From Inia geoffrensis (lineage: Eukaryota > Chordata > Mammalia > Artiodactyla > Iniidae): a stretch of 64,000 nucleotides of DNA. The notes beneath the pieces are model-generated. The model did no database searches and had not been told where the DNA came from. It saw nothing but the letters and a program-made list of their open reading frames with translations. Numbering within the stretch: position 1 is the stretch's first letter; each line of letters opens with the position of its first letter. Position numbers and translations under genes: made by a program. The stretch covers positions 42,678,600 through 42,742,599 of the forward strand of contig CM070902.1 of NCBI GenBank assembly GCA_036417435.1, in the 5' to 3' direction. Below are positions 1 to 10,957 of this stretch, piece by piece.

Positions 1-9
1 ATTAACTCA

Positions 10-175
10 TCCATTCTTTCAATAAATAACTTATTGAGTACCTATGATAAGTCAGGAAAAATAAGCACAGAGAAGTCTAAAGAAATTTAGTTGATTCAAC
101 TAATCTTACACACTTGGAAAGCAGAAGAGTTAGGACTCAAACCCATGGTTCAGCTCTGTTAAGCTGCTCCTGACA
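10..175 (-). repeat. MIR SINE, decayed
   Basis: Reads as reverse-complement MIR: an 'ATTGAGTACCTA' start, then a tail with 'GGACTCAAACCCATGG' like the MIR 'GGATTCGAACCCAGG' box. The middle is poorly matched, so two fragments are possible. Confidence 0.5.
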
Positions 176-930
176 TGTCTTCTGACCATAAAAGAATTTA
201 CTTGTTTCTGTCATAACCATGTAGTTGCAACTTCAAGGGGAGCAAGATGTGGTAAGAAAGAATTAGCTCCAAAAGACAAACAATGACTTGTTATCCTGAA
301 GGGTTTTGCCTAGGACTGTAACCATCATCTGAGATGTATAGATGTATGCTCCAACCCCAATACTCAACACTGATGGTCCCAGAGAGTATAACAGAGAAGC
401 ACCCCACCATTTACTGTCCAATGATTTTCAGATTGACCAATCCCTCATGTTGGGATTTTTTTTTTATAATTGTATCACTCTATTATGGACCCTTGCTTTG
501 AAGTGTGCTCTCCGAATGTATTTTCTTAGAAGGCTATTGGGACCCAACAACAACACAAAAATCCCACACCACTTATTTCAAGGTCTTTACAATATTCTAT
601 TCTTTGTGCTAGCTGTACTGACCTTTCATTCTTCTATTCAACGAATGTGGATAGAACACCTCCTATTAGGGGGCACAGTCAGAAAGGAATTGATTTCCAC
701 TTGGCAAGAATAACTCTCAATCACTTCCCCTTGTGTTGTATGCATCACCCATCTCTTGCCCTCAGTCTTTGCTATAAGTTGTTTCTTATTTCTGTTGCAG
801 TGCCCTGGCAAAAGCATTCTGTTATTTTCAGATGTTGTACACAGATTAACATGCCTGGCTACACTGACCAACTAAACAGGCATGGAGAAGAATAACCAAA
901 AATGTAGGGACTCTTGAATCCATGGCATGT
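176..930. other. Unassigned stretch with one 123-codon open frame
   Basis: I recognise no repeat or gene. Position 342-713 (+) is open for 123 codons with hydrophobic segments, but has no domain I know, no splice or promoter context, and overlaps open frames on both strands. It is most likely chance. Confidence 0.5.
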
Positions 931-931
931 A

Positions 932-1192
932 AAGGTGGCCATGTAGTTGAGTGATAAGAGTGGCTGTGCCGCCAGAGCACATGGATTTGAAATCAGGCTC
1001 TGCCACTCAATAGTGTGCACGATCCCAGGCAAGCTACTCCACCTTACCTTGTCTCTAATAGGAGAATAATAATAATAGTAATAATCGTCTCATAGGGCTA
1101 TTGGAAGAATAACAAGCGCTAACATAAATGAAGAGCTTAGCATGGTAACTGACATTCGGTAAGCACTCAATAAGTGTTAGCTATTGTTATAA
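932..1192 (+). repeat. MIR SINE, nearly full length
   Basis: Matches MIR from the tRNA-like head ('GAGTGATAAGAGTGGCTG') through the core ('CTCTGCCACTC', 'AATAATAATAGTAATAAT', 'CATAGGGCTATTGGAAG') to the tail ('GGTAAGCACTCAATAAGTGT'). One of the most complete MIRs in the window. Confidence 0.85.
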
Positions 1193-1510
1193 TAAAGAAT
1201 ATTAAGTATTTCTATCCAAACTCTCCATCTCTTTGTATAGCATGTGAATTAACTTTCCCTAGGACATTTGAAAGAACTAGCTTATAAAACCTTCTATACT
1301 TGGTGCTTTTTGTAGGAGTAATCCCAAAGTCATTATTTTAAACATGGATTACTATTTTATTATCAGGGTAATAAGAAACAAATGTTATTTTTAAACTAAA
1401 ATTTAAAACCTGCATAGGTTTTCTTATCCTGACTCCTTCTTCTCCTCATCTTCACAGTTAAAATTTGTTGATTCTTTTTTAAGTTCTAGGCCCTATGCTA
1501 AGTTCCCTTT
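1193..1510. other. Unassigned AT-rich stretch
   Basis: No recognisable repeat, open frame of note or regulatory motif. Confidence 0.4.
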
Positions 1511-1514
1511 CCAC

Positions 1515-1720
1515 TCTGAGTCCTGGCTCTTGAGCCCCATTATGTGGCTTTGTATTCTGGTTTTTCTACATCTTGTCTATGAGAACATGGATATGTAGTT
1601 AACTCTCTGTGCCTCAGTATTCTCATCTGTCAAATGGGGAGAAAAGTTGGGCCTAGTGTTATCAGGCTAACATAATACTTTGTACGTATAAGCTCCCATT
1701 AAGTCCTAGCTACTTTTATT
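1515..1720 (+). repeat. MIR SINE fragment
   Basis: 'AACTCTCTGTGCCTCAGTAT' followed by 'TCTCATCTGTCAAATGGGGA' is the MIR core. The 3' part around 1650-1715 is diverged but ends with 'CTAGCTACTTTTATT'. Confidence 0.75.
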
Positions 1721-2850
1721 ACCCTGAGAGCATAAGACAATTTTAGACATCATAGCTGTTCAGTTAAGATATGTTGAATTTACATTCTATGAGCAACAGG
1801 AGTAAGGACTCAGAACTAGGAAATCACAAGGTGGATTGTGAAAAATAGAGAGCTCCATGTAGGTGGAGCATGTGTTAGTCCATCCCCGAAGGCCAAAACT
1901 CTCTCCTAGATGTCAGAGCCCTCCTACTCCCAGGCGTAACCCAAAAGCCAGGCTTCTCCAGTTCACTTGGCAACTAAGGCCAATAAGCCGCCTTAACTTG
2001 GAAAATTCCATTCACGTTCCTGGTCTCTGGCTCTCCACATGTCGCCAGGGGTTTTTATGCCAGCCTTGAATCCCAAATGTTGAAGAAGAAGAAAGGAGGG
2101 AATGGAAAAAAAAAAAAAAAAAGGTAGAGGAAAGGTCAGAAATTTAAACTGAATTGTTTGGTAATGGAAAGTCCCTTTCAAGTCTCTTTAATTCTTTATT
2201 TGGATTCCATTGAGTGTGTGCCAAGAGGGAAAAAGGAAAGGTTAAATCCTTCTATCAGATCTGGCAAAGGAGCTCAGTCAAGCAGCTTAAGAGATGGATT
2301 AGCTCGCCTGCAATGCAGAAGTGTTAGTATACAGGATGCCAGCGGGCCACACAGACCCCCTCCTCACAGGCCTTGGCATCCCCTGGCCCTCAGAGGGGGC
2401 CTGCAAGAAGAAATTGGCCCACAAGGTGACAGACCCCCAAGGAAGTGCAAAATGGTCCCCCTGCACAGAGGTGAAAGGAGCCTTAGGTACATTCACCCTT
2501 TTGAGAATGTGATAAAGCTTCATATCCTCCCAGAAAAATACTCAGGTATACAAGATTTTGCCAAAAACCTCAGGGGATTCAAGGGCTTCATGGAACCCAC
2601 TCACAAACTCCTGCCTTAAAACTTTGAGGACTTTTTTTTTTTGCTAAAAATCTTATTATTTTTCACATGCTTCTTCTTGGCAGGCTTCTCTGGAGTCAAA
2701 AACCTCTTTTTAATTAAGATCAGATCTTCAGTTCAAAATCTGTTTGTCGGTGGCCCAATGTGTCTGTGTTTAATTCAACATAAGAGGTGAATTTAGTGAA
2801 AGAAAAAACAACATCAAAAACCCCAGTCTTTGGAAGAAATACAGGGCACT
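1721..2850. other. Unassigned stretch with an A-run
   Basis: Holds an 18-base A run at about 2105-2122 and a 153-codon open frame at 2158-2619 (+) with overlapping open frames on both strands. The frame has no domain or family I recognise and runs on without splice-site logic. No repeat family is identified. The even base composition around 2280-2500 is somewhat GC-rich for this window. Confidence 0.45.
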
Positions 2851-2854
2851 TCGT

Positions 2855-2955
2855 TCCAGCAATCCCAAGCTGGGTGATGCTGGGAAAGTCACTTAGCCTT
2901 TCAGAGTTTCACTGTCTTCATGAATAAAATAGGGATTTACTAGTTACCTGCCAAC
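2855..2955 (+). repeat. MIR SINE fragment
   Basis: 'GGGAAAGTCACTTAGCCTTT', 'CAGAGTTTCACTGTCTTCAT' and 'ATAAAATAGGGATTTA' match the central MIR block. Confidence 0.7.
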
Positions 2956-3034
2956 CTCTTCAGGTTTTTGTCAGGTCACACACTTCTTGTATGGCAAAGT
3001 GATTTTCTAGTGATAAAAAGGAACATGTAAATAT

Positions 3035-3130
3035 GAAAGGTTAGTGAGCAGCTATGACATGGCAGACACTGGAGATACTGAAATGAGAGGGATACAGGTC
3101 CTTCCTTCCCTGAAGGGGCTTCATGGAGTG
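3035..3130 (-). repeat. L2 LINE 3' fragment
   Basis: 'GGCAGACACTGGAGATACTG', then 'CCTTCCCTGAAGGGGCTTCA', follow the reverse-complement L2 3' end ('ctgggaatac ... ctgccctcatggagctt'). Confidence 0.55.
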
Positions 3131-4350
3131 AGGAGATGGACCAAGGCTTCAGTGACCACAGCCCATTGCAGTAATGTGCTGTGATAAAGCCTGTATGAGG
3201 GCCCACAGGGGAAGAACCCATCTCTTCTGAGAGGAACAGAAGGAGAAAAACATCTGAGCTGAATCTCCAAAGTCAGTAAGAATAACCAACTGGAGAAAGA
3301 GGGATAGGTTATCTCTGTCCAAGGAATCATCAGGCTTAAATCAAAGAGGAAAAGCATGATGATAACTGCTGGGTATCTCATGTCATGCAGGCACGAGTAC
3401 TGACAGTGATGCTGGGGGTCCTGAGTTAAAAATGAAATTCTTAGAGGCCAGTTCATGGCCAGGGGAATAGGGCTGAAGGGGGCAAAGATTTTTGAGAAAA
3501 TTCTTTCTTCTGTCTCTTCACTGCCCTACAGAAAGGCAGAAGTTGGCTACTGAGAAGAACATTGCTCTTCTCTGCCTCCATGGCTCCCCAGACCAATGAC
3601 CCCAACTTCCATGGCTCTCTTGAGTGGAGGTGCCACACTTCCCCTTATGTTTCAGATTCTTTTGCCTTCTTTTGGGCCCTTTCCCCAAATTTCAGATTAG
3701 CAGAAATGCTTACTTCTTTGGGATCTTTGGGAACCTATCCCTAAATGGGGGACCCAGGGTGGACATCAAGAGAGATGATCTAGCTGACCAGGCAAAGGGA
3801 ACTGGGGTGGTTTTCTGCTTGATTTTTCCTCTGTAGTGTGTATGTGAGTGTATGTGTATAAAAACACGAGGGATTTGGAAAAGCCAAGGCAGCCCCCTAC
3901 CAAGTACTTTTCCCATGAAGTTTTAAGCTTGTGTGTGCAACAGGGGCTTCATAACTTAAAGAAGGGTTAGTCTCAAGGCCCTTGTCCCCAAAAAAACACC
4001 ACTCTCTGATCTACTCACCTAAGTCATTGGACTAATCTCGTGATTGTATTTTGCATTTGGGGGTCTCTAAAGATAAGAAAATGCCTTTTCCTGTTAATCT
4101 GTAGACCTTTGAATTTGATGAGCTCCTGCATTCTTCTCATGCATAGCCTATATCTTATCGAAATTATAGCCAACTGAAGGTTGGATCTCCATCATGGCTT
4201 TACCTATTTGCTTACAACAAAGGCCATTCACTGACACTGACCCTGTAAATGATATACTTTCTCCACAACTGCCATATTTGATGAGTAGTAAATCCAATTC
4301 TCATTTATTAGCACTTCCTCATCAAAGCAGGTTCTTACATGGTCATGTTC
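3131..4350. other. Unassigned stretch
   Basis: About 1.2 kb in which I recognise no repeat. Open frames up to 111 codons occur on both strands with no known domain. A weak GT-rich patch lies at 3838-3860. Confidence 0.4.
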
Positions 4351-4354
4351 ATCT

Positions 4355-4405
4355 ATGCACATGTGTGTGTAACACACACTCATATACATACATACACATA
4401 TTCTA
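4355..4405. repeat. CA/CATA simple repeat, impure
   Basis: Alternating GTGTGTGT, ACACACAC and CATACATACA units; short and interrupted. Confidence 0.7.
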
Positions 4406-4469
4406 TTATTGATTCTTCTATTCTTTTGTGAATTCTTATATTATTAAAGTATGGATTTTGTATGAATTC

Positions 4470-4565
4470 TTTTCTCCTTCACCTCTGCCTTTACTCTTTC
4501 CTTTCTTCTTAGCACTTACCACTGACATTGACACATAATAAATACCCAACAAATATTTTTTGGCT
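4470..4565 (+). repeat. L2 LINE 3' end fragment
   Basis: 'TAGCACTTACCACTGACATT' then 'CAACAAATATTTTTTGG' resemble L2 3' sequence with an internal deletion. Confidence 0.5.
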
Positions 4566-5200
4566 AATTGATATACTGGACAAATTATAATAGGGAGGAA
4601 GATTTTTTTTAAATCCCTTAGAAAAACTCACAGCTGAACATTTAAAAACTTAAGAGTAGTTTTCTTTTTTAACTCCAGTTTTCACTAGCATTCCCACTCA
4701 ACAACCTCGCACCACTTATAATCTGAAAAACTCTGTAACATAAAGCTGATTCTGCTAAATGGTTAATGGGACAGAAATTACAGTCTCTGTGAAAACTTTA
4801 ACTTAGAATCCCCAGATCCGAGGATAATTAAAATCACAGCTTGAGTGCTGCAGGAATAACTATTTGAATTTAATTTACTATTGTGCGCAATGTAAGGGCT
4901 GATAACTTTCCCCCCAGCATTTTGGACTTTGATATAATTTCCTTTTGTGAGTTAAATTTACTTTGCAATTCAAGTATAAATTAACTTTATGTGTTTTTTT
5001 TTTTCCCTTAATAAAAGCAACATTCAACAAAATTGTAATTGTTCTCTTGTTTTGCTTCTATCAAACACTTTGGACTTGGGTTTTACTTTAGAAACACGTG
5101 TCTGTCAGCATCAGTAAACCCAGAGTGTTCCTAGGTCAAGAGCCTTAATTATCAAGTGGATCCATTACAACACTGCTTTTCCTCTTGGACTCCTCCTTCT
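4566..5200. other. Repeat-poor AT-rich stretch
   Basis: No interspersed repeat recognised. Contains several homeodomain-type AT motifs (GGATAATTAAAATC near 4823, TTAATTTACT near 4869, CTTAATTATC near 5144) and an unbroken AT-rich texture with few decay signs. This is compatible with conserved non-coding DNA but is not evidence of it. Confidence 0.3.
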
Positions 5201-5217
5201 TTCTAACCTGAGAATGC

Positions 5218-5282
5218 AATGCAGTATAATTGAAAGAATATGTGGTCTTGAGAGCCTTTGATTTGGAACCCAGCTCTCTGTG
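5218..5282 (+). repeat. MIR SINE 5' fragment
   Basis: 'GCAGTATAATTGAAAGAATA' and 'TTTGGAACCCAGCTCTCTG' match the MIR head. It runs directly into a second MIR in the opposite orientation. Confidence 0.55.
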
Positions 5283-5284
5283 GG

Positions 5285-5510
5285 GCATTGAATGCCTACC
5301 ATGTGTCAAGCACTGTTCTAAGTACTTTTCAAACATTATCTCACTGAATAATTATAAAAACTTCTCATCTTCCCATTTTACAAATAAGGAAAATGAGGCT
5401 TAAAAAGATCGAATAACATGCTCAGGATCACACAACAAGAGAGTAAAATCTTGATCCTGATTCATTCAACAGAGTTCCAGGTTCTGCTGCTCTTAATCCC
5501 TACACATTGG
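5285..5510 (-). repeat. MIR SINE
   Basis: Reverse MIR: 'TGTGTCAAGCACTGTTCTAA', 'CCATTTTACAAATAAGGAAA', 'GCTCAGGATCACACAAC'. Well matched over about 200 bases. Confidence 0.85.
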
Positions 5511-6255
5511 ATGCTGTAAACTAAAAGAGGCACCTTTGATGCAGGGACCATACGACTGACTCAAGCCCATTGTTATCAGTGGATCATTATAGTCCAGACC
5601 CCTAAACTCGTCCTCTTTCAGACTTGAGTAAAAATCACCTAAAATCAGAGTGTCAGCACCTTTTTAGTGGCCCAAACTAACCCAATCTTGCGAAATAAAT
5701 ACTGAACCAGCCTAGGAGAAGTCTGCTTGCTAGGCTCACTCTTGGAAACTTGTCAGGCTAAGTGTCCCAGTACAGCTCTGTAGGCACAAGTCCTGGAGCT
5801 CCTCATGGTATCGGGTTGACCACACAAGTGAGGTTCAAAGAGTCAGGGAGTTCCCTAAGGGACATCACAACCAGACTAGAAGCAAGAGCTCCAAAAGTTT
5901 AGCTATCCCTGATTCTCAGGACAAAGCAGGAGCCCCTCTTGCCTGGGTCTAAGGACAATACTGTTATCAGTCCAATGTCTAGCCATATGGAGGAGGTTGA
6001 TCTGAGAGTAGGGAAGAGTAATGGAAAGATGATCTTGGCAGCATTCACATTTCCAGAAGCCAGATCACTTCCCTGTCCTTCTACATTACATGAAACACCT
6101 TGGTGTCCTTGCACTAAGCTCACCTATTTTTGCTTAAGAAATTTTGAGACAAGTACCTGTCTCTTGAAATGAAAAGAATTCTGAAGATCGCACCAATGAA
6201 CAATTTCATGCTGGTGATTTTTCCTGGGTTTGGCTTTGTTAAAAAATTCAGAGGG
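5511..6255. other. Unassigned stretch
   Basis: No recognised repeat; two opposed open frames of 74 and 77 codons at 5899-6172 look like chance overlap. Confidence 0.4.
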
Positions 6256-6259
6256 CTGA

Positions 6260-6380
6260 AGCCAATCAAGCTGAGAGCGTAAGATCATGAATTAGGGCAC
6301 CAAGAACAGGTTCCCATCTGCCACTTCCTAACTGCATGACTGCTAGCAGGTTATTTCACTTTTCTTGTTCAGTTTACTCA
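6260..6380 (+). repeat. MIR SINE fragment
   Basis: 'TCATGAATTAGGGCACCAAG', 'TGCCACTTCCTAACTGCATG', 'GCAGGTTATTTCACTTTTC' follow the MIR body. Confidence 0.65.
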
Positions 6381-6381
6381 G

Positions 6382-6655
6382 CCTGTTTAAAATTGCAAAC
6401 ACACACACATACACGCCCACACACACCAGCACTCCCTATATTCCTTTCTTGTTTTATTTTTCCCATAGTACTTTTCATTTCCCATATACTAAATAATTTA
6501 CTTATTCATTTTGTTAATTGCCCTTCTTACTAAAACACAAGCTCCATACAGATGTAGCTGGATCTCCCTGGTTTAGCATGGAATTCAATACATAAGAATT
6601 CAGTACCTATTTGTGGCAGTTGTTGTTGAATGTATTATGTGAGTTGATTAGATCA
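6382..6655 (+). repeat. L2 LINE 3' end
   Basis: 'TAAAATTGCAAAC', 'GCACTCCCTATATTCCTTTC', 'CCCATAGTACTTTTCATTTC', 'ACAAGCTCCATACAGATG' and the tail 'GTTGTTGAATGTATTA' follow the L2 3' end in order. A short CA tract (6397-6428) sits inside it. Confidence 0.8.
6397..6428. repeat. CA microsatellite, short and impure
   Basis: ACACACACACA followed by ACACGCCCACACACACC; lies inside the L2 where the consensus is already C/A-rich. Confidence 0.75.
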
Positions 6656-7700
6656 TATCAGTAGTTACCCTCTTGAGATCCTATGAACACTGTGAGTTCA
6701 TGATGACAGTATTAGAAAGGCCTTAGGCTAATTTGAATATTACTAAAAGCATAATGGAGATAATACATTTCAACCATCATGGTGCTCCTCTGACTAACAC
6801 GTCTACTATTTCGTTAAGCAAAAGAATTTAATGCTGCTTAAAATTGCTATTTATAATCCCTTTTCACTACCTTCATAAATTATCTATGTCTCCTGCTTAG
6901 TAAAAATGACAGTGTCATTAGTATGACCCAAAGTGCAGTTTTCTGAGCGAGCAAAACAAAGCAGACAATAGAAGAAAAAATTGTAGAAGAATTATTTGTC
7001 TGTGACTTTTCTCAACTTAATTAACCTTCTCAAACCATATTCCACTACGTTAAAAATGGTTATGGCATAAAATAGCACACGTATATAGTGTAATGTGTGC
7101 TTAACAAATGTTAGATCCTTAATCCCTTTACATGATGGAGAATGTCCTTTTCTGTCCCTAGAATCAAAGATTCTAATTTGTTGGTGTTTCACAAGTGTAA
7201 GGACATGTTTAAGTGAAGTGTAAGCCCAGAATTTCTAAAATGTCTTATTTTCAGCTTAAGAATTCTTGTTAAAAATGTTCAACAGATGTGTAAGATTCAA
7301 TGAATCTCTACCAAACTAGCAGGCCCTCAACTCTGATAACAACACTGCAAAATAGGTTGAGGAGAAGGGAGCTCAGAAAAGTGAAATACAGTTCAGTGGC
7401 AACAGCCTAGAATTAACTCTCTGACTCTAAGGAAAAACAACCAATAAGGGGGAGTACATTTGTTTGTTTATTTCTGATTACAAAAAACAAAGAGTGGGCA
7501 CAGGTGGAGGAATTGGATATGGTCTTAGAAGAAGCAGAAATATGGGCGTTGGAAAAATAAGTGACAGAGCAAATAGGTAACCAAGACTAAATTTTGCCAT
7601 TTGCGAGCTTATTTGCAGTTAGCATCTGAGGAGGATAGGAAACAAGCACATTGCCTTTTTTTCCATTGATTGCTAAGTGACACCATGGAGGAGGTCAGAA
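6656..7700. other. Unassigned AT-rich stretch
   Basis: About 1 kb with no recognisable repeat or gene. Open frames are short and unremarkable. Confidence 0.4.
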
Positions 7701-7702
7701 GA

Positions 7703-7815
7703 ACAATTTTTTTTTTTTTATATTTATGTATTTAGTTTTGGTGGTGTCAAGTCTTAGTTGCAGCACACAAGATCTTTGTTGCAACATGTGGGATCTTTTG
7801 TTATGTGCGTGGGCT
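7703..7815 (-). mobile_element. CHR/Bov-type tRNA-Glu SINE fragment
   Basis: Starts with a T run, then 'AGTCTTAGTTGCAGCACACA' and 'GTTGCAACATGTGGGATCTT', which resemble the long-form artiodactyl SINE read in reverse. Truncated and diverged; no target duplication found. Confidence 0.55.
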
Positions 7816-7969
7816 GGAAATCTTGTCAATTTCTAAACATTCCTCATGCTCCCCAGGGACCTTTTAATGGCTTTCTCTATATAGGATCCCTGAGACTATG
7901 CACTGGATCTTGAACATCAACATGATCATCATCATCTATCATTTTGAAGCAATTTCTTTATGTTCAGAT

Positions 7970-8112
7970 ATTAACTTTGAATATTTGTACATATTACCTT
8001 GGTTAATTTTATCCTTCAAAAATCCCACAGTTATGTAGGTATTTTGGTCCTACTTCTAGTATGAGGAAACTGAGGTTCAAAAAGGTTAAGAGATTTTATT
8101 AATGAAAGATAG
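7970..8112 (-). repeat. MIR SINE fragment
   Basis: 'CACAGTTATGTAGGTATTTT' and 'TATGAGGAAACTGAGGTTCA' followed by 'AAAAGGTTAAGAG' are reverse MIR. Confidence 0.7.
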
Positions 8113-8460
8113 GCTGAATTAACAAGCAACTTCCAAATCTCAGACGCTCAAAGCAACAAAGATTTATTTTTCACACAAAGTCCTTGTGATCTGAAGCCAG
8201 GGCACTCTCCAAGACTGACTTTCTTCCATGTGTTGAACTGAGACTCCAAGGTCATCACACATCCTTTGACTCTGTCATCTTAAAGTGAGGCCTCTTCGAT
8301 AACTATTGCAGCAGGAGAAGAGAAGAGAAGAAGTGGAAGATCTCCCACTGACAAATGCTTCTGCCCAGAAGTGGCCTGTGTCAATTCTACTCACAGCCCA
8401 TGAGCAAGAACAAGTCTGCACTTAACTGAGGTTAACCAGGAAAGAAGAATTAGACACCAA
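8113..8460. repeat. Ancient interspersed repeat, family unresolved
   Basis: 'AAATCTCAGACGCTCAAAGC', 'AACAAAGATTTATTTTTCAC', 'GCAGCAGGAGAAGAGAAGAG' and 'GCCCAGAAGTGGCCTGTGTC' recall a widespread old mammalian repeat seen elsewhere in genomes as 'cagtggcttaaaacaacaaaggtttattt'. I cannot name the family. Confidence 0.4.
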
Positions 8461-8519
8461 TCAGCCCTCATGAATTTATCTAAGCCCACACAAGGAGAAG
8501 ACAAAGTCGCAAAGGCCCC

Positions 8520-8533
8520 ATCCTAAGTCTTTT
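8520..8533. repeat. Target-site duplication, left copy (L1)
   Basis: ATCCTAAGTCTTTT, repeated exactly at 10621-10634. The trailing T residues merge with the L1 poly(A) complement, so the right edge is ambiguous by a few bases. Confidence 0.9.
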
Positions 8534-10161
8534 TTTTTTTTTTTTTAACATTTTTATTGGAGTATAATTGCTTTATAATGTTGTGTTAGTTTCTGATGTA
8601 TAACAAAGTGAATCAGCTATATGTATACATATATCCCCATATTCCCTCCCTCTGCACCTCCCTCCCACCCTCCCTATCCCACCCCTCTAGGTGGTCAGAA
8701 AGCACAGGACTGATCTCCCTGTGCTATGCGTCTGCTTCCCACTATCTATTTTATACTTGGTAGTGTATATATGTCAATGCACCTCCCTCGCTTCGTCCCA
8801 GCTTACCCTTCCCCCTCCCCGTGTCAAGTCCATTCTCTACGTCTGTGTCTTTATTCCTGTCCTGTCCCTAGGTTCATCAGAACCATTTTTATTTTATTTT
8901 TTTAGATTCCATATATATGTGTTAGCACATGGTATTTGTATTTCTCTTTCTGACTTATTCACTCTGTATGACAGACTCTAGGTCTATCCACCTCAATACA
9001 AATAACTCAACTTCATTTCTTTTTATGGCTGAGTAATATTCCATTGTATATATGTGCCACATCTTCTTTATCCATTCATCTCTTGATGGATACTTAGGTG
9101 CCTCCATGTTCTGGCTATTGTAAATGGTGCTGCAGTGAACATTGTGGTACATGTCTCTTTTATAATTATGGTTTTGTCAGGGTATATGCCTAGTAGTGGG
9201 ATTGCTAGGTCATATGGTAGTTCTATTTTTAGTTTTTTAAGGAACCTCCATACTGTTCAACACAGTGGCTGTATCAATTTACATCCTTACCAACAGTGCA
9301 AGAGGGTGCCCTTTTCTCCACACCCTCTCCAGCATTTATCATTTGTAGATTTTTTGATAGTGGCCATTCTGACTGGTGTGAGGTGATACCTCATTGTAGT
9401 TTTAATTTGCATTTCTCTAATGATCAGTGATGTTGAGCATCCTTTCATGTGTTTGTTGGAAATCTCTATATCTTCTTTGGAGAAATGTCTATTTAGGTCT
9501 TCTGCCCATTTTTGGATGGCGTTTTTGTTTTTTTGATATTGAGCTGCATGAGCTGCTTGTATATTTTGCAGATTAATCCTTTGTCAGTTGCTTCATTTGT
9601 AAATATTTTCTCCCATTCTGAGGGTTGTCTTTTCATCTTGCTTATGGTTTCCTTTGCTGTGCAAAAGCTTTTGTTTCATTAGGTCTGATTTATTTTTGTT
9701 TTTATTTCCATTTCTCTAAGAGGTGGGTCAAAAAGTATCTTGCTGTGATTTATGTCATAGAGTGTTCTGCCTACATTTTCCTCTAGGAGTTTTATAGTGT
9801 CTGGCCTTACTTTTAGGTCTTTAATCCATTTTGAGTTTATTTTGTGCATGGTGTTAGGAAGTATACTAATTTCATTCTTTTACATGTAGCTGTTGTTTTC
9901 CCAGCACCACTTATTGAAGAGGCTGTCTTTTCTCTATTGCATATTCTTGCCTTCTTTGTCAAAGATAAGGTCATATGCATGTGGGTTTATCTCTGGGCCT
10001 TCTATACTGTTCCATCAATCTATATTTCTGTTTTTGTAGTGCCAGTACCATAATGTCTTTATTACTGTAGCTTTGTAGTATAGTCTGAAATCAGGGAGCC
10101 TGATTCCTCCATCTCCGTTTTTTTTTCTTAAGATTGCTTTAGCTATTTGGGGTCCTTTGTG
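8534..10161 (-). mobile_element. L1 LINE, 3' part of a twin-primed insertion
   Basis: Begins with a T run (complement of the poly(A) tail), then the reverse complement of an L1 3' UTR ('TTGTGTTAGTTTCTGATGTA', 'CTCCCTCCCACCCTCCCTAT') and the 3' half of ORF2 up to about 10161. The element is complete at its 3' end and stops inside the ORF2 reverse-transcriptase/C-terminal region. The sequence upstream of this point in the source element is present but inverted at 10162-10620. Low visible decay compared with other L1 pieces here suggests a moderately young insertion. Confidence 0.95.
8955..9152 (-). pseudogene. L1 ORF2 C-terminal remnant
   Basis: Open for 65 codons in the ORF2 frame, with the L1 C-terminal signatures 'DEWIKKMWHIYTMEYYSAI' and 'WIDLESVIQSE'. 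Upstream the frame is broken, so this is a fragment of L1 reverse transcriptase protein with no independent function. The ORF2 product normally carries out nicking and target-primed reverse transcription. Confidence 0.85.
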
Positions 10162-10620
10162 CCACTGTTTGCAGATGGCATGGTATTATACATAGAAAAT
10201 CCTAAATATGCTACCAGAAAACTACTAGAGCTAATCAATGAATTTGGTAAAGTAGCAGGGTTCAAAATTAATGCATAGAACTCTCTTTTATTCCTATATA
10301 CTAATGATGAAAAATCTGAAAGAGAAATTAAGGAAACACTCCCATTTACCATTGCAACAAAAAGAATAAAATACCTAGGAATAAACCTACCTAAGGAGAT
10401 GAGAGACCCATATGCAGAAAACTATAAGACACTGTTGAAAGAAATGAAAGATGATACATACAGATGGAGAGATATACCACATTCTTGGATTGGAAAAATT
10501 AACATTGTGAAAATGACTATACTACCCAAAGCAATCTACAGATTCAATGTAATCCTTATCAAACTACCAATGGCATTTTTCACAGAACTAGAAAAATAGT
10601 TTTACTATTTATATGGAAAC
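10162..10620 (+). mobile_element. L1 LINE, inverted 5' part of the same insertion
   Basis: Plus-strand L1 ORF2 from 'CACTGTTTGCAGATGGCATG' to 'ATTTATATGGAAAC'. In the source L1 this segment is followed directly by the segment starting at the complement of 10161, so the two halves are contiguous in L1 coordinates with no obvious loss. That is the structure made by twin priming. Codons 10399-10599 give an open L1 reverse-transcriptase stretch including '[20 protein letters not shown]'. Confidence 0.95.
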
Positions 10621-10634
10621 ATCCTAAGTCTTTT
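10621..10634. repeat. Target-site duplication, right copy (L1)
   Basis: ATCCTAAGTCTTTT, identical to 8520-8533; followed by single-copy sequence 'GATTACAAATTCC'. Confidence 0.9.
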
Positions 10635-10955
10635 GATTACAAATTCCTGTTTTGTTGCTTTGTCAACCACCTTAGAGAGCATCTGTATTTAAATGGGAAA
10701 CTCTAAATGTATAAAGAAATATTCTCAAATATTGATAAATATTAGGAACTGAGAATGCTTAGAAGAGGTTTAGGGCATGTGAAAAGCTTCCTCCTACCTG
10801 AAATTATACTCTAGTGTCAGCCAGATATGTAGAAAATCTCAGATACCTCTGAAGTGTCAAAAGAAGAAGTCTAGTCCTCCTCTCCAGTGATGCCAACATG
10901 ATCATCTAAACACACTACACCAAATAAACAGCTTAAAGATAAGCATTACTATTGC
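10635..10955. other. Unassigned stretch
   Basis: Right flank of the L1 insertion; no repeat recognised. Confidence 0.4.
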
Positions 10956-10957
10956 TA

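Noticed and set aside
342..713. 123-codon open frame with hydrophobic stretches, possible small membrane protein
   Set aside because: No recognised family, no initiation or splice context, and overlapping open frames exist on the other strand.
2158..2619. 153-codon open frame
   Set aside because: No domain recognised; overlapped by opposed and same-strand frames. A frame this long is plausible by chance in 64 kb of moderately GC-rich sequence.
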